Of a stretch of DNA of 64,000 nucleotides, positions 33,898 to 45,394 are shown piece by piece; the stretch's first letter is position 1, and every line of letters begins with the position of its first letter. Under the pieces are notes generated by a model. It saw nothing but the letters and a program-made list of their open reading frames with translations. It did not search any database and was not told where the DNA came from. The translations under genes and the position numbers were made by a program. This DNA comes from Siphonodentalium dalli (taxonomy: Eukaryota > Mollusca > Scaphopoda > Gadilida > Siphonodentaliidae): contig CP136066.1 of assembly GCA_032622095.1 (NCBI GenBank), forward strand, positions 116,331,319-116,395,318, written 5' to 3'.

Positions 33898-34284
33898 CAC
33901 CGAGTTACCATCTGTCATTTAACCCCAGAGAATGCAACAAGCGTCCCCATTGACAACAACCGATATGGATTGATATCCCACTCGCCCCAACCACATAGAC
34001 GTGGGATTTACCAACCCTGTAATGTGTATGGAAAAGCCAATAATAACGAAATATAATACTAATTTACTCCTTACTTATATATTCTTACTTTATTGGCACG
34101 AACCACAGAGTGAATGAGACGGGTGTATGAACATTGATGAATGAATGTCTTATAAACTGTAAAATTTTACTTAACTTACCATTGTGTATTTTAATGTTAA
34201 CATTTATGACTGTATGTATAAATTATATAAGCGCTCTTCATGATTGGAGGAAATAAAGGCATATATATATATATTAAGAATATT
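33242..34284 (+). mobile_element. 5'-truncated P/M-family LINE inserted in LINE B
   Basis: Similarity to the LINE M C-terminus starts just after NKTRL of LINE B and ends with a tail CTCTTCATGATTGGAGG, AATAAAGGC and a TA repeat, the same tail as LINE M at 7370-7410. Its coding part runs to a stop at about 33895 and about 390 bp of 3' UTR follows. LINE B resumes at 34285 with KNISTKALQRTALL, and about 40 residues of B are missing, so the insertion came with a target deletion. No target duplication was found. Confidence 0.85.
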
Positions 34285-34653
34285 TCAACTAAAGCTTTAC
34301 AAAGAACCGCACTCCTAACGAGACTTCGGGGCACGGGGTGGGGGGTAAACCCAAGCACCCTAATCAAATTATATAAACAATTCATTCGCCCAGTCATGGA
34401 ATACGGGGCAATAGTTACTTCAAAATGCAGTCAAACAAACCTATGCAGAATGCAGCGGGCCCAAAATGAAGCACTTAGAAGAGCCCTTTTCGAAATAAGG
34501 TCAACACCTATTTCTGCCCTGCATTTGACTGCAGACGTCCCATACATAAAACAAAGGCTTCAAGAACTGGCGGACCTAACTTTAACCCGTATCAGTAACT
34601 CCAGTCTCATAACCGAACTAAATCTAAGAAAGTTACTCCTCAACAAGGACTAA
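34285..34653 (+). pseudogene. LINE B ORF2, C-terminal region
   Basis: The frame resumes KNISTKALQRTALLTRLRG, continues LIKLYKQFIRPVMEYGAIV (the usual Jockey thumb motif) and QRAQNEALRRAL, and ends ELNLRKLLLNKD with a stop at 34651-34653. Confidence 0.88.
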
Positions 34654-34699
34654 CCACCTAACACCTATTATTACTGAACTTGTATTTATTGAATATATG

Positions 34700-35065
34700 C
34701 ATATTATTACATTGACTAACACCAAAATCAAAACATAGGTTAGCGGGCGCAAGCCCTAGATGACTCCTTGGGCGCTGATGAATGTCCTCGGGCGGTGTAG
34801 ATACGCTTGTCGTGGCCGTAGTATAAGTCATCGAATAATTATCTCCTACAAACCTAACTAACACTCATTGTATACCGGCATTCGCCAAAAATTGATAACA
34901 TGTACACCATTATATATTGACTAACACCAAAATCAAAACATAGGATATCGGGCTCACGACCTAGATGGCTCCTTGGGCGCTGATGAATGTCATCGGGCGG
35001 CAATATACGCTTGTCTTGCCGTAGTATAAGCCGTCGAACAATTATCTCCTCCAAAATCAACTAAC
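34700..35065. repeat. Tandem duplication, ~205-bp unit, in LINE B 3' region
   Basis: Two units begin TTGACTAACACCAAAATCAA (about 34712 and 34917) and share CTCCTTGGGCGCTGATGAAT and AATTATCTCCT. They may belong to the LINE B 3' UTR. The remaining sequence to 36358 is AT-rich with GC-richer islands (35275-35580, 36005-36120) and no gene I recognise; how much is LINE B 3' UTR is unknown. Confidence 0.8.
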
Positions 35066-36362
35066 ACTACTAAATTGACAACACTTCCTTTACAGAAATT
35101 GTGTATATATATTCAATATTTTTACAAAATATATTAAAAACAACCCAAAAAATTTCACAAAAACCAAAAAAATATTCACTGTATATATATATATACATCC
35201 ACATATACCATTGTCTACCATCGTACATATTTTTTCAACCAATAAACTACAACAAGAACATGAAGATGATTTCACTTACGCCCGCGCCCTGGGAACCCAT
35301 TCAAACTGGGGGAAGACGCAATCATTTCTATAACAGGCACTGCCCGCCACCAATATAATTAAAATTCACTTTCAGAAGCTAGCGCTCATGTCATACACAT
35401 TCCACTCACCTAACAACACCAATCAAGCGGGATCCGGCTTGAAAACCGACCCAGCACTAGCTTGGGGTGGGGTGCAGGAACTACATACCCATAAGTGGTC
35501 ATAGCTCTCAACGAGTTAGGAACGACATATACCAAAATATGTTCGTCCCGCTTGCCACTCTGACATTTCTTCGGGAGCAGGCCGGCTCACGGCTCAAGAA
35601 CACACTGACGTGAACTAAATGTATACATAATTTTAACAAAATAAAGAAATTACCAAAAAAATCTATTGAATGTAATCATGTAATCATATATATCTCTGTA
35701 CAAAACCATTCACATCGTCAACAATTAAAGTCTATCTTGTACATAATCTTCAGATTTACTTCACTTATCGGAACCCAAATAACTCTGCACATAAAATTGT
35801 CAGAGTCTTCACCTACGCCCGTGCTATGGAATGTAGGGTGGCCCATCCAGAAACAACGAAATAAACAAAACATACTGTCTCTGCGCATTTGGCTATAGCA
35901 AAATAGCGGTATGATGGCGCATTGAATCACATTGAATCACACGCTCTGCCTTGCGGTTGTTTTTTTTAAACAACTAACAAACTAACACTATTTTAAAATT
36001 ATAACACGGGCCCCGCTCCTTTTTCAGCGCACCAGATGACACGCTCAGCTCAACCATATATTAAAGGGACCCACCGGGTCACCCCTCAAACCCCATATTA
36101 AAGCTCGTGGGCTCTTCCCCAAATAATCCATCCATTCAATTCAATCAAAGAGATAACATTAATTCAATTGTGTCAGCTTTTGCCGTGTTCAGACATGACT
36201 ATTTTCTGTGTGCCATACCTCCAACAACAACAAACCTGGGGTGAAGGAGAAGATCACTCGATCTTTTCGACCATCCCGGGCGCTTCGCGCCCATCTACTC
36301 ACTTTATTATCCCGTTACAAAATCAATTGGGTTTTTTAATTAGATTTCCGAGTTTGGGTTAA

Positions 36363-36856
36363 AGGTACGGTTGGCCTTGGCCGTGGGTATCCTGTGAAAA
36401 TATTTCCACCCGTCAAAAACCGCCACAAACAGAAAGAACAACAAAATGTAGACAGACTTTGTCCGTATACAAATAAGAAATATCGCATAAACAGTATGTT
36501 GTTGTCATATATTTGACCATTGTTATTTAAACAAAAGCATAAAAAGTTACTTTTCTGGTGTTTGTTTATATTATGATGGTAAATATAAAGAGCGTTCTTT
36601 GTTGGTGAATTCCTGATATGGAACGAATAAAGAGCGTTTATGCCATTTGTGTGTGATTAGACAACAGCATTGTGCTGTCTTCTGTAACACAACCAGGCTC
36701 TTGCTTAGGTAAAATATAGTAAATCTGTATGATAACATGCTGTTTACGCGATGGTCATGGTATATATGAACGAAACTGTATTCGTTTTAATGTTTTTCTG
36801 TTTACGGTGATTGGAACGAATATGAATATTTTCGACAACTAAGGCATCATGGGCCT
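36363..36856. mobile_element. TTAA-flanked non-autonomous transposon, copy 2 (494 bp)
   Basis: Same element as 5676-6168, same orientation, between TTAA at 36359-36362 and 36857-36860. Identity to copy 1 is high along the whole length (for example GTGAAAATATTTCCACCCGT), so both moved fairly recently. The right end here is closer to AGGCCCA, as in the 37384 element. Confidence 0.92.
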
Positions 36857-36988
36857 TTAAATAAAACTTTGTGAACATTTTGTGTGTGGCATTTTCGAAA
36901 AATATTGGCCATTAAAATTTGGCCTATGACCGCGTGAACTCTGCTTGTGGAAAAATAGTAATAATATTATAAATGTTATATCACCAAC

Positions 36989-37232
36989 CTCTCGTAGGAC
37001 TATCTCCACACACGGGTCGTCGCAAATGAGAAGTATTTGGATCCCGGTGCTTTTCATAGCAACAACAGCTTCTCGCAGCATGTTATGGACCTGCTCCTCT
37101 GTCTCCAGGGCTGTCGTGTCGTACACTATTACCTTCACGTTAAAATTGTCTAGGTCGGCCATTGAAAACAAGATACCAGATTCTGTGGAATACACCAGAA
37201 TGGTATCAAAATCAGGTTGTATTGGCACCAGG
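36989..37232 (-). CDS. Host receptor-like gene, exon 4
   Basis: Minus-strand exon, 244 bp. It starts after AACAAG with one base completing an Ala codon, reads LVPIQPDFDTILVYSTESG, FNVKVIVYDTTALETEEQV, MLREAVVAMKSTGIQILLI and CDDPCVEIVLRE, and ends GAG|GTTGGT in phase 0. The pattern strand-helix-'mLr.a...m..tgi.vili.cd' fits lobe 2 of ANF-receptor/glutamate-receptor N-terminal domains. The acceptor is weak in pyrimidines, so its exact position is less sure than for exons 2 and 5. The open frame runs on past the donor into intron sequence, which is not coding. Neighbour: the TTAA element copy 2 lies 130 bp downstream. Confidence 0.68.
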
Positions 37233-37383
37233 CTTGTTAATCGTCAACTCCATATATTGTAACTATCGTTCCACCGGAGTTGAATAATCGAGAACGAGGC
37301 TATTCAAGACATCGATATATACAATATACGTCGATGCTCAAGAGCGGTTGGTAATATTTTTTCGGAGGAAAATATTTCGTTAA

Positions 37384-37806
37384 AGGCCCATTTTATTTTT
37401 ATCGATTCACCGATTTTTTTGTTGTTGTAGTGACTTGATATACGGTTTTAATAATCTATGACATGCAATATGATTAAAATACTATTCATCAACATTTGTT
37501 ACAGCTTTGTCTCAGAAGGTGCCCATAGAGAAATAGGAACTAGCTGAAATCATAGAAACATTTCCTCCCTCTCGCTCCCAGAATGCAACAGATTTCAAAC
37601 TAATATATAGAGTTATTCCCCTTCCATTGAAAATAATATACTTCCCAGCACAAACAACACGTCGGTATCTCCACAAAACATGTTCACAGTTTATTACCCC
37701 GGATAAGTTGTTAATACAATGTTCTGGCGCTTCCTCTTTCGAATGGTATATACTATGGAATATATTTTTATAATGTGATTTGGGGGTTCGAAAATTAAGT
37801 GGGCCT
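37384..37806. mobile_element. TTAA-flanked MITE (423 bp)
   Basis: TTAA at 37380-37383 and 37807-37810. Ends AGGCCCATTTTATTTTTATC and, inverted, AGGCCCACTTAATTTTCGAA: a short imperfect inverted repeat. No ORF. It lies in the intron between exons 3 and 4. The short similarity of the ends lowers confidence slightly. Confidence 0.75.
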
Positions 37807-37810
37807 TTAA

Positions 37811-39221
37811 AATCAAAGTTTTAGTTGTGTAGAGGGTAGAAAAGGTGACCCAGAATCTAAATTGGAAACCAAAGAACCTCCGGATATGTTTAAATTTGTT
37901 TTTTCTTTGCTAAGTATAAATACATATTATCGTTGCTCGTATTTAGTTTAGATGAATATTGGTGATAAAACTCAATAACGGTCAATAGAATTTTGCCAAT
38001 GAATTGGAAATCAATTAAATGGGAATCATATGCTATTGTGTTAACGATCTATCGACGGATAAGTGATTCTGGTGAGCGCTGGTGGAATTATTGCTGGATT
38101 GTGTGTTTATTGTTATCATGTTGACATTTACTTTTTTTGAAAATAACTGCCTGCATGCACAGGATTGCCAGTTTATGCTCCTCTACTTTTCACTGAAGAT
38201 TCAGGTTTCTACTAAAAAAAACTCTTACTGTTTGCACTAATTAATATTCTTATCAGCAACATGATTATACTCGAGTAAAGTGAAACATGGGAAAGTCAGC
38301 ACGAAAGCAATTGGCGTTTCGAAGTCGACCTCAACAGTGTGCATGACTGGGGAAACTTTAAGAATGAACTATACCCCGAATAAGAACTCTATTCTGAAGA
38401 AGTTCAGATCGGCCAACAGTGTGAAATGTGATGTGCAAGTATACCGGTGAAGCCGGAAATTCAGTATTATCTTCGACTAAGTTCTAGTTTATGGCAGATA
38501 ACCAACAGTGCAGCAAATGTGGTGTTGTACTCTGATTACCGGTGCGAAGTAAAACCGCCGCATGGTGTGAATAACAACCGCTGACCATCAGCCGCGTGTA
38601 TATAACACATCCAAGGTGGCGTTAGCTCAGGACAGAAATGTACAGTGAACATAATTATATGATACAGAATATTCAGTGTTTGTTGACACAGAGTTGTTAT
38701 TTCGTGGGAGAATACAGATTCAGATTACGGATTTGCACTCCGTACATTGTGGTTTGGTAAACGAACAGACCAGAATCGGTATTTTGGTCGTAATCCAGAT
38801 TCTTATTCCGTATGCGGAATCAGAACATCCATATAAATAAACTGCATCGCAGTTCAAAAACACAATACAACATAAGAAGCCATCCATTTGGTACAAATTA
38901 TTGCAGACTATAAACGATCCATATCAAATAATTTAAAATACGCAGGCAAACATGTGCTGTCGAGTGTAAACGGGGAGAATTTTACTGAAATTAGCCATTA
39001 TTGATAGTAACGCTGGGGGAGCACTTCGGTTGATGACGAACTTGAAATAGGTGTTTCGATGTTACACTAAATTATACCGGTAATATGTTAAAAACAAGTC
39101 TCAATGTTTTATTGAACTGGTAGGATATAATTTATACGGGCGCAACTTCCGATCGATCATTTCTGCTCCATGGCAGGTACTCGTGTACGGGCGAGGGTAT
39201 ACAATCTGTTTATACTACTAT
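37811..39221. other. No recognised feature
   Basis: AT-rich intron sequence without repeat or coding signal that I can name. Confidence 0.4.
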
Positions 39222-41110
39222 ATATTTTGGGACTTCTGTCTGTTTGTTGTTTGTCTGTTAGCTATGGCCGGGAAAACTGCCGGGCGGATTTAGCCCAAAC
39301 TTGCTACCTATGTCTACTTTTGTCCAGGGGGTGTTTTGGACTGGTCAAATCGTGACTCAGACCTGACCTTAACCTTCAAAAAGGTCAATTCAAGGTCATA
39401 TCGGGTAAAACGGGACGGATTTCGACGAAATTGATACCTACAGATACTTTTGTCCGGGGAGTTTTTGGACGGATCAAATCGTTACCCCGACCTGACCTTG
39501 ACCTTCAAAAAGGTAAATTCAAGGTCAAATCGGGTAAAACGGACGGATTTCGATTTGGGATACTTTTGTCCGGGGAGTGTTTTGGACGGGTCAAATCCAG
39601 TCGACATAAATTTCGACTCAGTATATCATATAAATTCATCTGAGTCGAACAGGACTGGCCGGAAAGCTATTTCCAGACTTGGGGATATACCAGGAAATTC
39701 CTTGTTTTGATTGGAAGCGGTACCACAAACCGCTAACCCCGATTGGCTAACCGATAACAGCTGCGCGTGTCCCGTAAAAATAGCCCAGGTGTCATCTGTA
39801 TACGGCGAACGCAATAGTCGTTTAACTCGGTCATGTGGCACTGATTTAAAGGGGTACTGTACGCCATTTTCATTAAATTTCCGGTGACAACAACGATCTA
39901 ATATCGATAATATAAAGAAACATAAGTAATTTGAGTCGAAGATGAATTCTATAAACGCTCAGGTTAATAGGCTATCTTAAAATTTAATAATTTAAAAGTT
40001 AATAATTTGATATAAATTGAATTTATGACTGGAGCCATAAAATGGCGTCAATTAAATTACGAATTACCGTAATCAAAAACAGTAATTGAGGGATACTGGC
40101 ATGTTAAACCGATCGCACACACGATCGCTTAAAATATTATGATGATACGGGGAGAACACTCAAGCCACTCACTGACTAGCGACGATACAATAACTTAAAT
40201 GATTATATGGGACTAGTATGCATATAATATAACTTTTATTTTATTCATTTGGTTGAAAACTTTACAAAAATTACTCGACAACGACAATTTGTATTTTTGC
40301 ATTCCGGTAAATTTGTCATCCGTAACATGACTTCGTACTCAACAGACTTTCAAATAATGGAAAAATTGTTACCTTATTCTCCGACTCGGAGACTATAGAA
40401 ACCAACAACAACATTTGGCGTACAGTACCCCTTTAAAGTTAGTTTTAATAGTCGTATTGATTTTGACCAGCTGCTTTATTAAAGAAAAACACTTTTGACA
40501 AATGGCATAGTTCTGATCGGCGGCGAAATAACCGATGCCGATCTTCAGTGTTCTGTACTAGTAAATCTCTGCCTCTCGTAACATTCCAATACAACCGCAT
40601 AAATTATTCCTTATTTGGAATGTCTGTGACATCAGTATGACGTCATTATATGGGGGAAGCCCATTGTTCTGGAAATGGGTTTTTACATGAATTCGTGTCG
40701 ACGTAATATTATAATTATTACGGAGATGTTTACGTCGACTGGGTCAAATCGTGACCCCGACCTGACCTTGACCTTCAAAATTGTCTGTCTGTTTGTTAGC
40801 AATGTCCTGGAAAACTGCAGGACGGATTTCGACGAAATCTGATACCTAGGGGTACTTTTGCCCGGGGAGTGTTTTCGACGGGTCGAATCGTGAACCCGAG
40901 CTGACTTTGACCTTCAAAATGGTCAATCCAAGGTCAAATCGCGCCTTTAGACGGGATTTCGACGAAATATGATATCTAGGGCTACTTTTGTCCGGGGAGT
41001 GTTTTGGACGGGTCAAATCGTGACCGCGACCTGACATTGACCTTCAAAATCAAATCGCGCCTTCCGACGGATGAAAGCAGAGGGAAACGGCCCGGACGAA
41101 GTCGGGTCAC
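39222..41110 (-). repeat. Tandem-core 'pearl'-like repeat, copy 3 (inverted, interrupted)
   Basis: On the plus strand it opens with the reversed tail (CTATATATTTTGGGACTTCT, TGTCTGTTTGTT). Units of about 122 bp follow (TACTTTTGTCCGGGGAGT starts near 39317, 39438 and 39560), with more units near 40780-41090, and it closes with CCCGGACGAAGTCGGGTCAC. A 583-bp TTAA element interrupts it (39850-40432), and 40433-40735 is unassigned. Same family as 480-1675. Confidence 0.75.
39850..40432. mobile_element. TTAA-flanked MITE (583 bp)
   Basis: TTAA at 39846-39849 and 40433-40436. The terminal inverted repeat AGGGGTACTGTACGCCA is perfect over 17 bp. No transposase. AGGG-type ends with TTAA duplication occur in Kolobok elements, so this one may be Kolobok-derived; that is inference. 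Confidence 0.93.
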
Positions 41111-41139
41111 CCTGCTAGTATGTATATATTATGTTAATC

Positions 41140-41537
41140 AACTTCGAATTCAAAACAACAGTCTTGATATATGTATAAAGAAAGAACAGGATGCGGATAT
41201 AGATGCCTAGAAAGAATTGAAAGCGTGGACACGTAAGTTAGCACTTAAAGGGAGGAAGTTCCCTTAGATGAACAAGAAATTAATGAACAGTGAAAATGCG
41301 CTAAGAATTGCAAAGTATTCAGAAGGTTCTTCAAGGCAAGTTAATAATTACAGCTGACTCGATCAATTATTTAACCTTTTGAGAAACAGTATACGTTACA
41401 TATATTTTTTCATATTTTATTATAAATATGTGTTTTCATACACTACATCACTGTTTGTATATATTCATAGCAACCTGCATGTCCCGATACAGGGGGGTTA
41501 TTTGTTCAATAAATAATATTATATTCTATTCTATATA
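41140..41537 (+). mobile_element. 3' end fragment of a LINE
   Basis: The last part reads ACAGGGGGGTTATTTGTTC, AATAAATAATATTATATTCT and ends ATTCTATTCTAT, the microsatellite-like tail typical of CR1/Jockey-group elements. No coding sequence was recognised upstream, so only a 3' UTR remains. The tail abuts the 5' splice site of host exon 3. Confidence 0.6.
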
Positions 41538-41538
41538 C

Positions 41539-41872
41539 GCACTCTTGTCATTCTGGAATATCACCAGTAGATTCTCTGTATTCAGTTGTGAGATTAAGGA
41601 TCCCATTATATGATTCGTGCTGTATCTGGTACCATTTCGTTCTGGGTCCAAATGGATACAATCCTCGCTATCCGGTAGATCAAGAAATAGACCTTCGCAT
41701 AAACACTTCTGAGTGACAGCCTCTATCGGAAGACCGTTGTTGAAAATCTCTCTTGATGGCCAGTGAATGGGGTCAGTAGTTAGATCGAGTCGGTTCGTTA
41801 TTATCGCGTCATAGACCTGTTGGGCCGAATCAACAAGGATGACGTCATAAGCTGTTCGTTGAAGTTCACTGG
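41539..41872 (-). CDS. Host receptor-like gene, exon 3
   Basis: Minus-strand exon. The acceptor CAATTTCAG|CC completes an Ala codon after exon 2, then SELQRTAYDVILVDSAQQVY, IHWPSREIFNNGLPIEAV, CLCEGLFLDLPDSEDC, MGSLISQLNTENLLVIFQND. Cys pairs suggest extracellular disulphides and RNGT is a possible N-glycosylation site. The donor is GC|GTATAT (41538 on), chosen because it makes exon 4 in frame (phase 2); an alternative A|GTGCGT four bases earlier breaks the frame. The sequence downstream of the donor is a LINE 3' tail, so the splice site borders transposon DNA. Confidence 0.7.
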
Positions 41873-41974
41873 CTGAAATTGTTGAACGCATATATGGTGG
41901 TGTTTCAAAGGATTACTAAAAGTTTAGCTGTTCTTTTCACTGGTTAGTAAGGAATACTATTAGGGTCACTTCCT

Positions 41975-42140
41975 AATATGGCGCTTCTGGTATGCACCGA
42001 AAGCAAAAAATGTGCGCCATTTGTCGCGCGCCGAAGGCGACAAAATGTCGCATGTTTTGTCGAAATCGGCGCGCGCCAACCCATGCGAAATGTTGTATGT
42101 TTTGACGCGAGCCGAAAGCGACAAATTATATTGTTAGTAA
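41975..42140. repeat. GC-rich short repeats
   Basis: (G)CGCGMGCCGAARGCGACAAA recurs two to three times with diverged spacers of about 55 bp. It stands out by base composition from the AT-rich flanks. Confidence 0.6.
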
Positions 42141-42224
42141 AAATCAATCTATGTGTTCGACCCCTACATATATGGCAAAAATGTGAGCAGAAAATTAAGG
42201 GGGTATGTTTTTGTCCCATGTAGA

Positions 42225-42755
42225 AAGTCTTGGGGCAGAGCGGGACAAGTGTCACAGAAGCTGATAGAATACATACTTATTTCTAGTGGTTATCGGCGTC
42301 TCAGTAGAAACTCTTGGGGCAGAGCGGGACACGTACAAGTTACAGAATCTTATAGAATCGTTTTTATTTCTAGTGATTATCTGTGCCCCAGTGGTAACCC
42401 TTGGGACAGAGCAGGACAAACGTTACAGATGTTTATAGAATCGTTTTTATTTCACAGCTCTATCTGCGATTCAGTGCTATAACCCTTGGGACAGAGCGGG
42501 ACAATTAAGCGCGTTACGTCAGCTAAAACAAGTGATTTTATTTCACAGCTGTACATAGCTGTGTCCCAGTAGTAACAATTGAGACAAATCGGGACAAACG
42601 TCACAGATACTTATCAAAGTGATTTTTATTTCACAGCTTTATCTGCGTCCCAGTAGTAACCCTTGGAATAGAGGGGGCAAACATTACAGAAGCTTATAGA
42701 ATCATTTTATTTCTGTTGGTTATCTGCGTCCCAGTAGTAACCCTTGGGACAGATC
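42225..42755. repeat. Minisatellite, unit about 85-90 bp
   Basis: Six to seven units each contain CCCTTGGGACAGAGCGGGAC, a CGTTACAGA block, ATAGAATCGTTTTTATTTC and TATCTGCGTCCCAGTAGTAA. Drift is moderate. The right end runs into an open minus-strand frame (42931-42707; HGSVVWFIERKKLSLPICPK), which I do not recognise and do not count as a gene. Confidence 0.85.
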
Positions 42756-42759
42756 GGGA

Positions 42760-43641
42760 GAGATAGCTTTTTCCTCTCAATGAACCAAACAACAGAGCCA
42801 TGAAACCATGTCATATCGCTGTGCACGTCGCTCTGGTTAAACAATGCAAGCATGTTTGTCAGGCATATGCGGCGTTCTCTTCCCAATTTCATCATATTGG
42901 ACTGCATGCGACAAGCTTCGTAATATCTCATAACAGTATATAAGCCAGAACTTATACAATCTACTTATATATTTTCAAACAACTGAACGGAGTTATCCCA
43001 CCAGGATATTTTCCTGCTTTGGTAAGAGAAAAATAACTACCCCTTATCTTATCACAAAGGTGATCTGTCAAAACTATGTTCCAGGTACAAAATATTGTAC
43101 CAATACACATTGTTATCCTCCTCTCTATTTCCACTCTTCTGATTGGCCAATGAATGGTACTATACGCTTATCCATGACAACAGACCTCTCCGCGATGTCT
43201 GCAATGTGATCATCTGATCATAGAAGTATTTTGTTTGAGGATCGCCATGTACTTGGGAGCACCGACACATATGAATGTACCTTAATGAAATCGACAACTT
43301 CCCAATAGCTTTCGGGGAAGACCGTTATGAAATGAACATCGCGAGTAAATTCCGCGCGCAAGGCGACATTGAATATTCCACATTGCAGAAGGCGATAACA
43401 TACATATATGGCTAATTGGTTTACATTGCATGGACCGATATTGACGATTTAACCACCAAAATGATCGTAAATAAACGCTGATTATCAAACGATTAACGGC
43501 TTGACTATCGTATATGGAACAGAACGATATAAGTAGTTACTGAAAATATACATAATCGGGAAAGAAAGCACTCGTGACTCAGTGCAACATCGTGCGTGTG
43601 GATGGCAAGGATTTTTTTCTGTGGTATAATCGGATAACAAA
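42760..43641. other. No recognised gene
   Basis: Only the unassigned minus frame described with the adjacent minisatellite touches this stretch. Confidence 0.4.
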
Positions 43642-43792
43642 ACAGTTGTTGCCCTTCTTCTCGGAAGACATTGAGATTTGTCACCCGCTCGAGAACGGAA
43701 TGTCTCCCTCGGAGCTGTGCTCCTCGGGAGACATTCCGTTCTCGAGCGGGTGACAAATCTCAATGTCTCCCTCGACATCGGGCAACAACTGT
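43642..43792. repeat. Perfect long hairpin
   Basis: Arms 43666-43708 and 43726-43768 are exact inverse complements (43 bp, loop 17 nt). An outer pair, ACAGTTGTTGCCC (43642-43654) and its inverse (43780-43792), follows after unpaired spacers. It has cruciform potential and is likely a young foldback element; no clear target duplication was seen. Confidence 0.92.
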
Positions 43793-44396
43793 ATATTGTA
43801 CCAGGTACAAATAACCTCATGTAAATGGGGCTTTAGTTATATAATTTGTATTCCAATTCCCTGTGCACCCAAATCCATAACACTTATTAAAATTGTCTGC
43901 AAATTACTTGACATGTGTTGTCAATGCTTATGTCAGAATATAATTATGTTCAATTAAAATATTAGGTATATATACAGAAGAGTATTTCGTGTATTTATCC
44001 TGCTTCAAAATTACGCAAACATAATTTTGAGGTTCAAAAATGAGACAGGCTGACAATTTGTTCAAACTACTTTTCATTGATAATTTGTTCATTGGACAAT
44101 TTCTTGATTAATTATGTCTCTACATCTAGCAAAACATCGCCATGACTATCAACTCAATATCTCGGGGGGGGGGGGGGGGGGTCACAAGAATACAATTATC
44201 TAAAAGATATTCGTCACCGGTTCAACACTGATAATTTTAAATGTTTACTCGGTTGAATCGACAAATTATATATAGGATATGCGATAAACCGAATAGAACG
44301 CTAACATATTTTCGCACAAAGGAATAGCTAACATATGAAGTTTTCAATACTGCATCGGTATTTCATTTCCAGAGTAAAATTATAGTTCCAACATAC
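43793..44396. other. No gene; poly-G tract
   Basis: An 18-nt G-run at 44164-44181 is the only notable feature. Confidence 0.6.
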
Positions 44397-44546
44397 CAAT
44401 CTTGATCGTTTGGATGGGTGACATTGGATTCATCCACGTCACATTCAGCACAAGTTCCTCCCCCATGTTAGATATCACGGAGATTTCTTCCCTTGATATA
44501 ACATTTGGCGAGGTGCCGAAACTGTCCTGTTCGTCCTGTAACACTG
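44397..44546 (-). CDS. Host receptor-like gene, exon 2
   Basis: Minus-strand exon of exactly 150 bp with strong splice sites: acceptor CCTTTCGATTTGCAG and donor GATTG|GTATGTTGG, phase 1 at both ends. It reads VLQDEQDSFGTSPNVISREE, ISVISNMGEELVLNVTW and MNPMSPIQTIKI. With exon 1 it gives AELILRV-A-VLQDEQDSFG, the first beta strand after the signal peptide, and with exon 3 it continues TIKI-A-SELQRTAYDVILVD. One possible N-glycosylation site (NVT). The fold assignment (ANF-receptor-like lobe 1) is inference from layout. Confidence 0.78.
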
Positions 44547-44824
44547 CTGCAAATCGAAAGGATTTTATGAATCAAGACACATGATAGTCGGCCATAAATC
44601 TAGGTGGTACAATTTTCAGTAAATAAACATGGTACATTTAAGAAATGACTTGATCCATTGTGGTTATTGGATTTTGACCGCCAGAGTAATTAAACAAAGT
44701 GTGTGAATCCAGAATTATAATCATATACCAGTACATATTAAAAGACCATTTGAACAACTTTTCAAAACTACTGCAACAGTTGTAAGTAACATAATTATAT
44801 TGTTCAAATTCCAACACAGTTTCC

Positions 44825-44955
44825 CAATAACAACACGCAGCGAGTGCTTGGACACGATCGGCTTGAAGTGACGTAGGTGGTTCATCGCTTTTTGTAAAGT
44901 GGACACCACGCAGCGAGCACGTGCATGCGGTCGGCTTGAAGTGGCGTATAGGTGT
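44825..44955. repeat. Direct duplication, ~79-bp spacing
   Basis: ACACGCAGCGAGTGCTTGG and CCACGCAGCGAGCACGTGC, each followed by ...CGGTCGGCTTGAAGTGGCGTA-type sequence, start near 44830 and 44909. The stretch 44547-44824 and 44956-45390 shows nothing else recognised. Confidence 0.75.
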
Positions 44956-45394
44956 TCAGACTTGTTATGAAGTGGCAACTTCAGTTATTACCTGATGAAA
45001 TTCGGAAACGTTCGTGTAACCGTATCGCGATTTGTACTGATTCTTACGGAAGTTATTGTGTGAATGCAGAGGGTGTGTGATTATATTAATATAATGTTCA
45101 CATGTCAAAGATATATTCTAGGTACATAATGTATACCTGCAAATGGCATATATCGGGTACAACGCGTCTTATGTAAGTGGGATATTGTTGTTTTGATGCG
45201 ATCAAACCCTGCTTTTGAACAATAGTTTCAGTTTACATGCCAAAAACATCAAGACAAATTTGGCTTGTGGCATATTGGTGTAATTTGAATGGCTACACAT
45301 TCTAGACCACTGCCTGTACTGGTTTGTTTGAAAAATCATACACTACGAAGTCTCGATAGGTGTGCTTCTGTACTACATGTGATGGAATTTTGTG

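Larger units (their letters stand above)
30400..34660 (+). mobile_element. LINE 'B': Jockey-like non-LTR retrotransposon
   Basis: ORF1 with zinc knuckles (30420-30815), ORF2 endonuclease (31059-31936), RT (31919-33241) and C-terminal region (34285-34653) lie in order on the plus strand, within the intron between exons 5 and 4 of the minus-strand host gene. A 5'-truncated LINE of the P/M family interrupts ORF2 (33242-34284). Triple CCHC-type ORF1, SHININGLRGHK endonuclease start and FLDVEK.FDSVWH/GTPQGSVLSP/FADD motifs are those of the Jockey group. Several stops and frameshifts make it inactive. Confidence 0.9.

Noticed and set aside
36857-36988. Coding continuation of the exon 4 frame
   Set aside because: It lies past a consensus-like donor (GAG|GTTGGT), is AT-rich and reaches the TTAA element; exon 5 continues the protein in phase.
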